Shown one piece after another: positions 43,342-51,902 of a DNA stretch of 64,000 nt. Under the pieces are notes generated by a model that saw only the letters and a list, made by a program, of their open reading frames with translations, searched no databases and had not been told where the DNA came from. Position numbers and translations under genes: made by a program. The DNA lies in the NCBI GenBank assembly GCA_020439745.1, contig JAGQSC010000036.1:124001-188000 (forward strand). The letters run 5' to 3'. This stretch comes from Acidobacteriota bacterium. Its GTDB lineage: Bacteria; Acidobacteriota; Holophagae; Acanthopleuribacterales; Acanthopleuribacteraceae. Numbering within the stretch: the stretch's first letter is position 1; every line of letters starts with the position of its first letter.

Positions 43342-43872
43342 TCACTTGAAACGCTTGGCGATCGCTACCAACACACCGAACAGGTAGGCAAGCGTTAACA
43401 GAGAAAGCGTACCTCCTGCAAATACAGCGAACTTCCAATTGGAGACGCAGGTAAGTTTGAGTGATTTTGCGCTTGGATCTGCAAGAAATGCCTCAGCCTG
43501 AGACAGTTTGTCGTTGATATTGACAGGGGAGACCGACACGTCGAATGTTCCTTCGGGGCTCTGAACCACCAGGAAAGACTCGTCCTCGGATTTGACGTGA
43601 TGGGTTTCTCCGGGTTTGCGCTCGTAGGTGCCTGCATGGTGGCGAGTTCCCACGTTAGCCACGTTTGTTTGTGATTTCGTGGCATAGGGAACGACGAAAA
43701 AGAAACAGATTCTTGCTGTCGCGGTCACCGTGTTCTCGTGGCGTTGAAAGCTCAAGTACGTTACAGGGGCCACTGCAGTTACAAATGCGGGCAAACCCAC
43801 GCAGCAAAGTGCTCCCATAAAATAGGCGAATGGACCATTTTGCTGCTGTTGTTTTTTGCGGTACTTGCTCAT
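43342..43872 (-). CDS. Two-helix membrane protein, DUF3592-like layout
   Basis: 176 residues. A basic N-terminus with a Gln run (KYRKKQQQQN), a transmembrane helix (about 16-40), an exported domain of about 90 residues with GTRHHAGTYERKPGETHHV and SPEGTFDVSVSPVN, and a final helix (WKFAVFAGGTLSLLTLAYLFGVLVAIA). This two-helix plan resembles DUF3592 proteins, but the sequence gives no firm match. Confidence 0.62.
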   Translation of the reverse strand: MSKYRKKQQQQNGPFAYFMGALCCVGLPAFVTAVAPVTYLSFQRHENTVTATARICFFFVVPYATKSQTNVANVGTRHHAGTYERKPGETHHVKSEDESFLVVQSPEGTFDVSVSPVNINDKLSQAEAFLADPSAKSLKLTCVSNWKFAVFAGGTLSLLTLAYLFGVLVAIAKRFK

Positions 43873-43994
43873 GGGTCTATCTCATTTGGATGGTGCGATC
43901 GTTAGATTGGTTGCATTGAATTTTAGGCGACAGCGGCCAGAGATGCGAGTAATCTAGAGAACCTGATGCTGATCTGTTTTCCAGGAGGCTTTTT

Positions 43995-44837
43995 ATGTGG
44001 ATGATTTGTTTGCTGATGGTGGGTGATCAGACGGCGGAACTGCGAGACGCATTGATGAGGTTTGACATGGATCGTGTAAGCCAAATCATCCAAGCGCCCG
44101 ACGCATCGGTACCTGCACAATTGTTGGTCGAAGCGAGGGTGTTGCACGCCGTGGTCGATCGCAGCGTAGCCGATCATAATGCCTTGATTAAGACGTTAGA
44201 CACGCTCCATCAGCAAGTGGCCAGAGGCGAATACGACTATGAAGTGGTGCCCGACGAAGAAGTCCCCTTCTATTTCGAAGTCTTGAAGGCGCTGACTGCC
44301 TTGCACTTGAAAAACGATGTCGCATTTGAACAACACATCAAGGAAGCGTTTTGGCTTCAGCCACTTGCCGGTCAAATGCTGTCATCGATGATCGGTCTCT
44401 ACAAGTCCGAGAAATTCATGTCAACGACGCAGATTCACCTGAAGGATACCTTGGTTGATGTGGATGGCAATCCAGTGGTTCTGGCTGATCTGATGCAGGG
44501 CAAGCGACTAATTGCCATTGATTTCTGGGCCAGTTGGTGTCGTCCTTGCCTGGACAACATGCCCACTTTGAAACAACGAGAAAAGGCTTGGTCGGACCGC
44601 GGTGTGTTGTTGGTGGCGGTGAATGTGGACGACAACCCCAAAAAGGCATTGCCCGTACGTGCGCAGTATCAGTTTTCGTTACCTTGGCTTTATGACCGCG
44701 ACAAGAAGTTGAGCGAGTTGTTGAATGTAGATTCGCTGCCCAATCTGGTGCTGGCTGATGCAGCCGGAAAACTGCTATTTACTGGGCACCCCGAAGATCC
44801 ACTCGTGGAGGGAGTTCTAGACGCACATCTCCATTAA
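43995..44837 (+). CDS. TlpA/ResA-like thioredoxin-fold protein with helical N-terminus
   Basis: 280 residues. The C-terminal half (145-280) is a thioredoxin-like domain: IAIDFWASWCRPCLDNMPTL with active-site C182-x-x-C185, LLVAVNVDD, and SLPNLVLADAAGKLLF with the cis-proline. The first 140 residues look helical, perhaps TPR-like, and act on an unknown partner. The N-terminus (MWMICLLMVG) is hydrophobic, possibly a very short signal sequence; export is not certain. Likely disulfide reductase. Confidence 0.83.
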   Translation: MWMICLLMVGDQTAELRDALMRFDMDRVSQIIQAPDASVPAQLLVEARVLHAVVDRSVADHNALIKTLDTLHQQVARGEYDYEVVPDEEVPFYFEVLKALTALHLKNDVAFEQHIKEAFWLQPLAGQMLSSMIGLYKSEKFMSTTQIHLKDTLVDVDGNPVVLADLMQGKRLIAIDFWASWCRPCLDNMPTLKQREKAWSDRGVLLVAVNVDDNPKKALPVRAQYQFSLPWLYDRDKKLSELLNVDSLPNLVLADAAGKLLFTGHPEDPLVEGVLDAHLH

Positions 44838-44919
44838 TTTCATTGCGTTGAACAGAATTCAAAATCAAGCGCGTAGCAATGTTTTTGATTGCGTATAAGC
44901 TTTGGGGTCGGGGGTATTG

Positions 44920-45879
44920 ATGACGCGTAGGAAACGCGTAATAACCTGGATGATTCGAGCTGCGATCATAAGTGTTGCTGGGATCGTCGTCTTTCAACTT
45001 GGATTACATCCCGTAGTTTATCTCGATTCGGAATCGGGATTGATGCTGCGAGCACCTCGGATTTTTCGAGCGGTTTGCGATCCGGCGGGCCAGTTTAAAT
45101 GCCACTTGGCGTTGCCATGGGACTTAGGATCGGCGATTTTGGTCACCCAAGACTCATTCGGATACGATGAGCAGACCATCGTGCATAGCATCTGCGTCCA
45201 GTTGCAAATGGAACCGGAATTCAGGCTGAAGGATGTGTGTGCGTCTCGTTTGGGTGAAACGCGTGGCATTCGCCTTCAGTACAACAAGGGTGAACAGCAG
45301 TCGGCTTACCAATGGCACTTCTTTCACAATGGCCAGCACCTAATGGTGTACCTGGCTGGCGAACCCATTGGCGTGGCCATCGGTGGTGTTTTGTTGGAAC
45401 GCGCGTTCTCCAAAGCATCATTCACGAGGGGCCCGCATGAATACCCTGGATTTCTGGAAACACCTGCAGATCTAGAATCGGGGCGTATCATGACTCTGTT
45501 TGGTGACGTACCTGTGGCGCTCACGGAGCAATTCAACACGTTATTTTTGGCGGATGCTCCCTTGGAAGCGCTTGATGAATTGCTAGCTCGTGGTGCAAAC
45601 ATCAATGGATGTTCGAAACGTGGACTCTTGCTTACGGCGCTTGAGCGCAATGATCTGGAACGTATTGAATGGTTGTTGCTACGGGGCGTGGACCTAATTT
45701 CGGGTGACAATTGCTACCCGAAGGCGCGCGCATTTGTTCAGTCGACCCAAGCCCAAGAATTATTGGTGCAGTATCTGGTTACGGATCCTAGATACCGCGC
45801 AATTCAAGTCATTGGGCACGAATCGATGACTTGCCAATTTGAGTTCAATCGAACGGATGACACGGCTATCCCAGATTAG
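44920..45879 (+). CDS. Membrane-anchored protein with ankyrin-like tail, paralogue 1
   Basis: 319 residues. One N-terminal transmembrane helix (ITWMIRAAIISVAGIVVFQLG), then an extracytoplasmic domain of about 170 residues containing YLDSESGLMLRAPRIFRA, LALPWDLGSAILV, YQWHFFHNGQHLMVYLAGEP and GFLETPADLESGR. The C-terminal 90 residues hold ankyrin-like helix pairs: ALDELLARGANINGC and LTALERNDLERIEWLLLRGVDL. The following gene encodes a paralogue of the same design. ATG 44920 is favoured over the upstream TTG at 44902. Confidence 0.72.
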   Translation: MTRRKRVITWMIRAAIISVAGIVVFQLGLHPVVYLDSESGLMLRAPRIFRAVCDPAGQFKCHLALPWDLGSAILVTQDSFGYDEQTIVHSICVQLQMEPEFRLKDVCASRLGETRGIRLQYNKGEQQSAYQWHFFHNGQHLMVYLAGEPIGVAIGGVLLERAFSKASFTRGPHEYPGFLETPADLESGRIMTLFGDVPVALTEQFNTLFLADAPLEALDELLARGANINGCSKRGLLLTALERNDLERIEWLLLRGVDLISGDNCYPKARAFVQSTQAQELLVQYLVTDPRYRAIQVIGHESMTCQFEFNRTDDTAIPD

Positions 45880-46003
45880 AGTTGGAAGCAGTCATTGAGG
45901 TAACTGGACCGCATTCACATCGATTATAATGTTTGTTTGGGTAACAATATCAAAATAGCTGGACGTCGAGTGGGATAACATTTATCAAGATTGGAGTGCA
46001 GTG

Positions 46004-46942
46004 ATGTGGATACGAGCGAAATGGGGTCTATGGTTGCTTATTGCCGGTGCAGTAATGGCACTAACTGTGCCATTCGTTGTGCATCGTGACGTGTACCGTG
46101 ATGCGTATTCTGGCCTTGTTTTGAAGGTGCCCTACGTGTTTCGTGCTGATACGGAGCAGAACGGCACCTTTCAATGCCGACTTCGATTGCCATGGCGGTT
46201 AGGTTCCGCTCTTTTGATAAGCCTCGACGCGCCAGGATTTGATGAGCGAATCATTGAGGACAGTATTTGTTCACAGTTGATCAAAACGCCTGAACTCGAG
46301 TTACATGACGTTTGCGAAGCACAACTCGCCGGCGAGAAAGGCGTGCGGTTTCAATACGCGATGGGTGGTGAACCCGTGACCTGCCAGTGGCATTTCTTTG
46401 AGAATGGTCAGCACATTGTGGTCTATTTTGCCGGCAGTCCCATGGGCATGAATGTGGGGATACCAATCTTGGAGAGAGCTTTGGCAAAAGCGACATTTGT
46501 CAAACCTCCGAACCGACGTTCTGGATTCATGGAAACACCCGCACATATTGATACCCAGCGGGTTATGGCACAATTCGACGCGCACGTCTTGTCATTAAGC
46601 GATGAATTGAATGCTGGCATCTCTGACCGCATTTCCTTTGAACAGCTAGAGGCATTGATGTCACAAGGAGCAAACATCAATGGATGTTCGGAAAGTGCTG
46701 TTCTGTTGGATGCGCTGGAACAAGACGACCTTGTTTGGGTTGACTGGTTACTGGGCAATGGCATTGACTTGATGGTAGGCCAGAACGCATATCCTCGCGC
46801 ACGTAGACATGTTCGGTCCGCTGAGGCGCAGGCTCAATTAGACCATTACTTGGCTAAAGACCCTCGCTACCGGGCACTTAACGAGCTTGGCAATGAATCA
46901 CTAATGAGGCAATATGAGCGGGATCTGATCATGGAGGATTGA
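46004..46942 (+). CDS. Membrane-anchored protein with ankyrin-like tail, paralogue 2
   Basis: 312 residues, co-linear with the product of 44920-45879: a helix (LWLLIAGAVMALTVPFVV), the domain YSGLVLKVPYVFRAD, LRLPWRLGSALLISLDAPG, CQWHFFENGQHIVVYFAGSP, GFMETPAHIDTQR, and ankyrin-like ANINGCSESAVLLDALEQDD and WVDWLLGNGIDLM. Conservation of CQWHFF.NGQH and ETPA marks the functional core. The stop overlaps the DDAH-like start, so expression is coupled. Function unknown. Confidence 0.75.
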   Translation: MWIRAKWGLWLLIAGAVMALTVPFVVHRDVYRDAYSGLVLKVPYVFRADTEQNGTFQCRLRLPWRLGSALLISLDAPGFDERIIEDSICSQLIKTPELELHDVCEAQLAGEKGVRFQYAMGGEPVTCQWHFFENGQHIVVYFAGSPMGMNVGIPILERALAKATFVKPPNRRSGFMETPAHIDTQRVMAQFDAHVLSLSDELNAGISDRISFEQLEALMSQGANINGCSESAVLLDALEQDDLVWVDWLLGNGIDLMVGQNAYPRARRHVRSAEAQAQLDHYLAKDPRYRALNELGNESLMRQYERDLIMED

Positions 46943-47700
46943 TGTTTCAGAAGGCAATTGTCAGAACACCAGGGCAAAGCATGGTCCAAGGGATCACCAC
47001 TGCAGAACTCGGAATCCCTGATTATGATTTGGCGCTGGAACAGCATCGGTCCTACGTCTATGCCTTGGAGGCATGTGGTTTGAACGTGACCATTTTGCCT
47101 GCGGATGAGCACTATCCCGACAGTACTTTTGTGGAAGATACTGCGATTGTCACGCGTCACGGCGCCATTATCACACGCCCTGGCGCAGAATCTCGCAAGG
47201 GCGAAACAACATCCATCAAAACTATCTTGGCCAGTTGCTTCGATGTGGTCGCGGAAATCCATTCCGGATCGTTGGACGGTGGTGATGTGATGATGGTTGG
47301 TGACCATTTCTTCGTCGGTCTTTCTGATCGTACCAATGCCGAAGGCGCAACAGCGCTGATCGACATCCTCAATCAATGGGGCATGACTGGATCCACCGTA
47401 AATTTGAACACTATGCTGCACCTGAAAACCGGTATTGTGTATTTGGAACGCAATCATGTGTTGGCGACGGGCGAGTTTCTCGCAAAGCCTGAGTTCGTAC
47501 CTTTCTCTGTCCTACCCGTGGATGAGGACGAGGCTTATGCGGCCAATTCTATTTGGATCAATGACAAAGTGATGACTCCAGCCGGTTATCCAAAGACCAG
47601 AGCGCTCATTGAAAAAGCTGGATATGAAGCCATTGAAGTGGAGATGTCGGAATTCCGCAAGCTGGATGGCGGTTTAAGCTGTCTGTCGCTGCGTTTTTAG
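46942..47700 (+). CDS. Dimethylarginine dimethylaminohydrolase-like amidinohydrolase
   Basis: 252 residues of the pentein fold. It hydrolyses a guanidino group, as in Nomega-methylarginine to citrulline plus methylamine. Seen: FVEDTAIVTRHGAIITRPG near residue 60, GSLDGGDVM, catalytic His160 in MLHLKTG and Cys247 in GGLSCLSLRF. ATG 46942 overlaps the upstream stop (TGATG) with GGAGG in front. Substrate could be methylarginine or arginine; the pattern favours DDAH. Link to the ankyrin paralogue upstream is coupling only. Confidence 0.9.
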   Translation: MFQKAIVRTPGQSMVQGITTAELGIPDYDLALEQHRSYVYALEACGLNVTILPADEHYPDSTFVEDTAIVTRHGAIITRPGAESRKGETTSIKTILASCFDVVAEIHSGSLDGGDVMMVGDHFFVGLSDRTNAEGATALIDILNQWGMTGSTVNLNTMLHLKTGIVYLERNHVLATGEFLAKPEFVPFSVLPVDEDEAYAANSIWINDKVMTPAGYPKTRALIEKAGYEAIEVEMSEFRKLDGGLSCLSLRF

Positions 47701-47701
47701 G

Positions 47702-48034
47702 TCACTTTTTCTTATTTCTCTGCGTGAGTTGATAACTTTCTTCCAACCACCTGCGCCATCGTTCAACAGGTATGGGCTTTTCGTCTGAGAATCGGGCGGT
47801 GACCCACTGACCGGACCCCACCTGATAGTCTTTCGGATGCTGTTGTGCGAGCGATTCGGCTTCTGCACGAGAATCGGAGAGTTTGAACATGGCCTTGTGC
47901 CGACCGCCTTGCTCGCCGATGAAGAGGAACGCTTTGCCACCTGACTTGAACGAACTCTGGGTGCAAGCTGTGCCTTCATCCACGTTCGGATAGCTGCAGG
48001 CACGGTCTCGGATCGGTTGGGTCGCGTCAGTCAT
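47702..48034 (-). CDS. MmcQ/YjbR family protein
   Basis: 110 residues. Conserved pieces: IRDRACSYPNVDEGTACTQSSFKSGGKAFLFIG in two parts, AMFKLSDSRAEAE and QWVTARF. The YjbR fold resembles a DNA-binding domain, but function is unknown. It converges with the DDAH-like gene with one base between the stops. Start ATG at 48034 follows GGAGG. Confidence 0.85.
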   Translation of the reverse strand: MTDATQPIRDRACSYPNVDEGTACTQSSFKSGGKAFLFIGEQGGRHKAMFKLSDSRAEAESLAQQHPKDYQVGSGQWVTARFSDEKPIPVERWRRWLEESYQLTQRNKKK

Positions 48035-48166
48035 GGTTCCTCCTGTCTCTATTTAACCGTAGATGCGCCAAACAAGCTGCAGAAATCTCGGAGAGACCAT
48101 GGATCAACTGACGACGGGTGCCTTTGGTTCGGTCTTTGACATGCGCTGTGGGTTTGATTTGCCCCA

Positions 48167-48195
48167 TTGACGCGAAATGTGCCCAGTGTCAATAT
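48167..48195 (+). promoter_or_regulatory. Candidate promoter of the peptidase gene
   Basis: TTGACG (48167-48172) and CAATAT (48190-48195) are separated by 17 bp, 38 bp before the start codon at 48233. The -35 is good, the -10 weak. Confidence 0.4.
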
Positions 48196-48232
48196 CGGAG
48201 TATCTACTCATAGAGCCAGTTAGGAGGCGATC

Positions 48233-49264
48233 ATGATCTATGCTCACGCTGTTCTTGTAGTGTTGGCGATGACAGATCCCGGCCTGATGGCCGGGGAACC
48301 TCAGGTGAGCTATGAGACCTATTTGACGCCTCATGACCAAGCCGACAGACTGAGTGGGGGTGTTCGGCTGATTCCGGTGGAAACGCCCAAAGGCACGTTT
48401 CGCGTGTGGACCAAACGGGTGGGCCACAATCCGCGCATCAAGGTGTTGTTGTTACATGGCGGACCCGGTGCCACTCATGAGTATTTCGAGTGCATGGACA
48501 GCTATTTCCCGGCGGCCCGAATTGAATACATCTATTACGACCAATTGGGCTCGGCCTACAGCGATCAACCTGAAGAGGCCGACTTGTGGGAAACGGCACG
48601 GTTCGTAGAAGAGGTAGAGGCTGTCCGCGTGGCATTGGGTCTCAATTCGGATAATTTCTTTGTGTTGGGCCATTCATGGGGTGGCATTCTGGCTATGGAA
48701 TATGCGTTGAAGTATCCCCAGCACCTCAAGGGATTGATCATTTCAAACATGATGGCCAGCATCCCCGCTTACAATGCCTACGCCACAAATACATTGATGC
48801 CGGCCATGGACCAAAAGGTACTGGCTCAGATCAAAGAGTTTGAGGCGAGTGGCCACACCGAAAATCCCCAGTATATGGCGCTCTTGGTGCCACACCACTA
48901 TGAACAACATATTCTGCGTATGCCGGTTGATCAGTGGCCCGATCCCGTGCATCGGGCTTTTGGTCATCTGAACGCATCTATTTACGTGCCCATGCAGGGT
49001 CCCAGTGAATTGGGTGCCAGCGGGAAGTTGGTTGATTGGGATCGCACTGCGGATTTGGTGAAGCTGCCCATGCCCACCTTAGTGATTGGCGCGCAACACG
49101 ACACCATGGACCCAGCCCACATGAAAATGATGGCCGAGACGATACCAAAAGCAAGGTACTTGCATTGTCCTAACGGTAGCCACATGGCTATGTATGATGA
49201 CAAGTCGACCTACATGAACGGCGTGATCCAATTCCTCAACGACGTGGATCAAGGTCGTTTTTGA
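48233..49264 (+). CDS. Prolyl aminopeptidase-like alpha/beta hydrolase (S33)
   Basis: 343 residues. A signal-like hydrophobic start (YAHAVLVVLAMTDPGLMAG) suggests export. The hydrolase core has the oxyanion motif HGGPGATHEY, Ser148 in LGHSWGG, Asp290 in GAQHD and His317 in NGSHMAM. The DQLGSAYSDQP segment is typical of proline iminopeptidases, which release N-terminal proline. Start ATG follows AGGAGG. The next genes are on the opposite strand. Confidence 0.87.
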   Translation: MIYAHAVLVVLAMTDPGLMAGEPQVSYETYLTPHDQADRLSGGVRLIPVETPKGTFRVWTKRVGHNPRIKVLLLHGGPGATHEYFECMDSYFPAARIEYIYYDQLGSAYSDQPEEADLWETARFVEEVEAVRVALGLNSDNFFVLGHSWGGILAMEYALKYPQHLKGLIISNMMASIPAYNAYATNTLMPAMDQKVLAQIKEFEASGHTENPQYMALLVPHHYEQHILRMPVDQWPDPVHRAFGHLNASIYVPMQGPSELGASGKLVDWDRTADLVKLPMPTLVIGAQHDTMDPAHMKMMAETIPKARYLHCPNGSHMAMYDDKSTYMNGVIQFLNDVDQGRF

Positions 49265-49287
49265 CCAAAACTGAAGACTTCCTGAGC

Positions 49288-49542
49288 CTAGTAATGGTAT
49301 CGGCATTGAATAATGAAAATGTTGTCTCCATCGACTTTGAAGATCAGTCGATGTTCGCGATCGATGCGTCTGGACCAATATCCGGCCAGATCGTGTTTCA
49401 GTGGTTCTGGACCTCCGAGACCTTGGAATGGCGTTCGTTGAATGGCTTTAATCAGTTTGTTGATTCGGCCGATCTTCTTCCGATCGGTGTCAAGCCAATA
49501 AACATAGTCGTCCCATGCCAGTTTTGCCCAGGCCAGAATCAC
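49288..49542 (-). CDS. yoeB: YoeB toxin, ribosome-dependent mRNase
   Basis: 84 residues, RelE/YoeB fold. LAWAKLAWDDYVYWLDTDRKK, KAIQRTPFQGLGGPEPLKHDL and YWSRRIDREHRLIFKV, ending CRYHY, reproduce the E. coli YoeB signature including the catalytic Glu, Arg, His and terminal Tyr. It cleaves mRNA in the ribosomal A site unless bound by YefM. ATG overlaps the yefM stop by four bases. Confidence 0.96.
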   Translation of the reverse strand: MILAWAKLAWDDYVYWLDTDRKKIGRINKLIKAIQRTPFQGLGGPEPLKHDLAGYWSRRIDREHRLIFKVDGDNIFIIQCRYHY

Positions 49543-49793
49543 TCGGCTACCAGATCATGTTGGTGAGCTGATCCCGCGTTGACTTGAGAAATGGCTTGTT
49601 TGAGGCGTTCCCTGTTCTTTGGGCTGGCTAATAGATAGGCGGTTTCGTCGTAGGATTCAAAATCAGCGAGCGACATCACGACTGCGGATTCGCCGTTTTG
49701 CCTGGTGATCAATACCGGCTTGTGATTCTCGTTGACGAGATCCAGCGTGCGCGCCAGGTTTTTGCGAAACTCCGAATAGGTCATGGTCAACAT
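49539..49793 (-). CDS. yefM: YefM antitoxin (Phd/YefM family)
   Basis: 84 residues. MTYSEFRKNLARTLDLVNENHKPVLITR in the DNA-binding N-terminal domain, then VVMSLADFESYDETAYLL and the disordered toxin-binding tail. Start ATG 49793 with AAAGGAG upstream; the frame runs further upstream across the promoter, which argues against the longer version. It neutralises YoeB and represses its own promoter, which is visible upstream. Confidence 0.95.
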   Translation of the reverse strand: MLTMTYSEFRKNLARTLDLVNENHKPVLITRQNGESAVVMSLADFESYDETAYLLASPKNRERLKQAISQVNAGSAHQHDLVAE

Positions 49794-49808
49794 ACCTTCT
49801 CCTTTCAT

Positions 49809-49847
49809 TGTACAGGTTATTGTACGGCTTCCTCGTGGGATTGGCAA
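49809..49847 (-). promoter_or_regulatory. yefM-yoeB promoter with paired TGTACA-type operators
   Basis: Read on the minus strand: TTGCCA (49847-49842), 17-bp spacer, TACAAT (49824-49819). Hexamers TGTACA (49809-49814) and its near match CGTACA (49821-49826) have centres exactly 12 bp apart. In E. coli the YefM operator has two TGTACA-core repeats with the same centre distance. One hexamer overlaps the -10, so repression by blocking polymerase is expected. Confidence 0.82.
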
Positions 49848-49856
49848 CGAGTCCAG

Positions 49857-51860
49857 TTAGCGCATGATGTGGAGGGGGCTGGCTTTTTCGTCCGTCCAAG
49901 TGACGCGTTTTTCGCCTGGGCTCTTTGCGTATCTCTGAAGCTCCAAGAAGCGGATGAGTCCTCTGTTTTCGGATATCGTGATCCAGGTGGCATCTAGGAC
50001 AAGACGGTCCTCGTCCCCTGGTGAGTCAACGAAAGCAGTGTGGAATCCTACTTGGTCGGCATGGGCCTGCATCACCGGGGCGAGATCCAGGTAGCGGTTA
50101 CTGATATTGCAGACGATGGCGCCATTGGGCTTTACGTGCTTCAAGTACACCTCAAAGGCCTCACGCGTGAGTAGGTGCACGGGGATGCTGCCCCCCGAGA
50201 ATGCGTCCAATACCAGGATGTCAAATTCACGAGGCGCCTCTTGAGCGAGTGAGAGCCGACCATCGCCGAGGACTACCTCCAGTTTCGAAAGGCAATCTCG
50301 CAAATAGGTAAAGTGTGATTGGGCCAGGGCGTACACATCAGGGTCGATTTCGTAGATGCGGATCTCATCTGCAGCGCGACCATAGGCGGCCAATGTTCCC
50401 ACACCCAGACCTACGACGCCGATACGCAGACTTTGGCGGTGCTTTTTCAGGTATCGGAATGATTGGGCAACACCTGAGTCTTCGCCATAATAACTCACCG
50501 CTTGTCGGCTTCGTGTCTCGTCACTGTATTGCATTCCGTGATACACGGCTCCATGACTGAGGGCGAGGTAGTGATCTTGTCCCTCTCCATTCTCTTCCAC
50601 ACTGAGGACGCCGTAGAAGTTACGCTTCATCGCAATGTTGCCGTTGTATTTGAAACTAATATCTTCAACCAACACCAGTAACAATGCACCACACCACAGG
50701 CACAAGAGGGTCCAGGCCCAACGGGTTCTTGCGAGGAATTGAGTCGGCTTGCGAATGGCAAGCCATAGCATGAGGATGCAGAAGGCTACGATCCCCAAAT
50801 CGAGATCGAGAAAGCTATTGAATATGGCTGGCGCGATCAACCCTACGAACAGACCACCGAACACACCGCCACAAGCGATGGCCAAATAGAAGGCGGAGAG
50901 ACCCTGAGCTGGCGGTTTGATACGTACCAATTCGCCGTGGCACATCATGCATGCAAAGAATAGGAGCGCGCACGATAGGGCGATCTGGTAGGCCACGGGC
51001 CACAGCGCACCGAAGTACAGCCTATATCCGAGAATAGTGAGGCAGATAAGGGAACCTGCCGCGAAGACGGGCGCGTGGTACCAGCGTCGGCGATCAAAGC
51101 AGAGTACGAAGCTCAAGAGATAAAGCGATAGGGGTAACACCCACAGAAAGGGGAATACGGCCAGCTCTTGGGTGATTTGGTGGGTGATTGCCAGCAACAG
51201 TAAGGACGACATGGCAGGCAGAGCAAACCAGAGGAGTTGTGGTTTTTCATGATGGTCTTGGGTAGGTGAAGGTTGGGGATTGTGGGATCGCGAGATCCAA
51301 GCACAAGCCAGACAAGTTACGGCAAACAGGACAAAGCCAATGCTCCACAAATCGCTCTGTTGTTGTCTGTTGAAGCTTGGCTCGAACCAAAAAGGATAAG
51401 TCATCAATCCCAGCAGCGAACCCAGGTTTGAGAGCGCATAGAGCGGGTAAGGTGACCGATCAGGGTAACGATTGTGAAACCAAGTCTGCAGTAATGGGCC
51501 GGTGGTGCTGAGCACGAAGTAGGGAAGACCGACCGTCGTGAGCAGAAGCCAAAACACGGCCAGGGAGGGGTTTTGCCATGGGTCAGGTTGCCCGCTGGCC
51601 GATGGTGTAATGGGCAGCGATGCAATGGCAATGATTAGGAGCAAGGAATGAAGCGCCACCTGCTTTCTTGGCCCCAAGCGTTGCGTCAACCCATGGGAAT
51701 ACCCGTATCCAGCCAGCAAGAATGCCTGAAAAAACAGCAGACATATGGTCCACATGGCTGGGGCACCGCCGAACCAAGGCAATATGAACTTGGCAATCAG
51801 CGGTTGCACCTGGAACAAGAGGAACGCGCTCAGAAAGACAGCAATGTGGAACAGTGCCAT
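49857..51860 (-). CDS. Fused membrane / spermidine-synthase-like methyltransferase-fold protein
   Basis: 667 residues. About eleven transmembrane helices (1-410, starting FHIAVFLSAFLLFQVQPLIAKFILP) are followed by a Rossmann-type SpeE-like domain (430-667) with VVGLGVGTLAAYG, IYEIDPDVYALA, VLGDGRLSLA and DILVLDAFSGGSIPVHLLT. This fused spermidine-synthase architecture is widespread; aminopropyl transfer has not been shown for most members. Start ATG at 51860, 42 bp after the module protein gene on the same strand. Confidence 0.88.
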   Translation of the reverse strand: MALFHIAVFLSAFLLFQVQPLIAKFILPWFGGAPAMWTICLLFFQAFLLAGYGYSHGLTQRLGPRKQVALHSLLLIIAIASLPITPSASGQPDPWQNPSLAVFWLLLTTVGLPYFVLSTTGPLLQTWFHNRYPDRSPYPLYALSNLGSLLGLMTYPFWFEPSFNRQQQSDLWSIGFVLFAVTCLACAWISRSHNPQPSPTQDHHEKPQLLWFALPAMSSLLLLAITHQITQELAVFPFLWVLPLSLYLLSFVLCFDRRRWYHAPVFAAGSLICLTILGYRLYFGALWPVAYQIALSCALLFFACMMCHGELVRIKPPAQGLSAFYLAIACGGVFGGLFVGLIAPAIFNSFLDLDLGIVAFCILMLWLAIRKPTQFLARTRWAWTLLCLWCGALLLVLVEDISFKYNGNIAMKRNFYGVLSVEENGEGQDHYLALSHGAVYHGMQYSDETRSRQAVSYYGEDSGVAQSFRYLKKHRQSLRIGVVGLGVGTLAAYGRAADEIRIYEIDPDVYALAQSHFTYLRDCLSKLEVVLGDGRLSLAQEAPREFDILVLDAFSGGSIPVHLLTREAFEVYLKHVKPNGAIVCNISNRYLDLAPVMQAHADQVGFHTAFVDSPGDEDRLVLDATWITISENRGLIRFLELQRYAKSPGEKRVTWTDEKASPLHIMR

Positions 51861-51902
51861 GATTTATCTTTGCATGTTTGTCTTGTTTTGAAACCGAATG
51901 AC

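Noticed and set aside
44902-44922. Longer start (TTG 44902) for the first ankyrin-tailed paralogue
   Set aside because: The extra six residues are not shared with the paralogue and ATG 44920 is better placed, though the evidence is thin.
49809-49826. PerR-type box at the yefM promoter
   Set aside because: The palindrome is TGTACA-type and spaced as for YefM, not an AT-rich 7-1-7 site.
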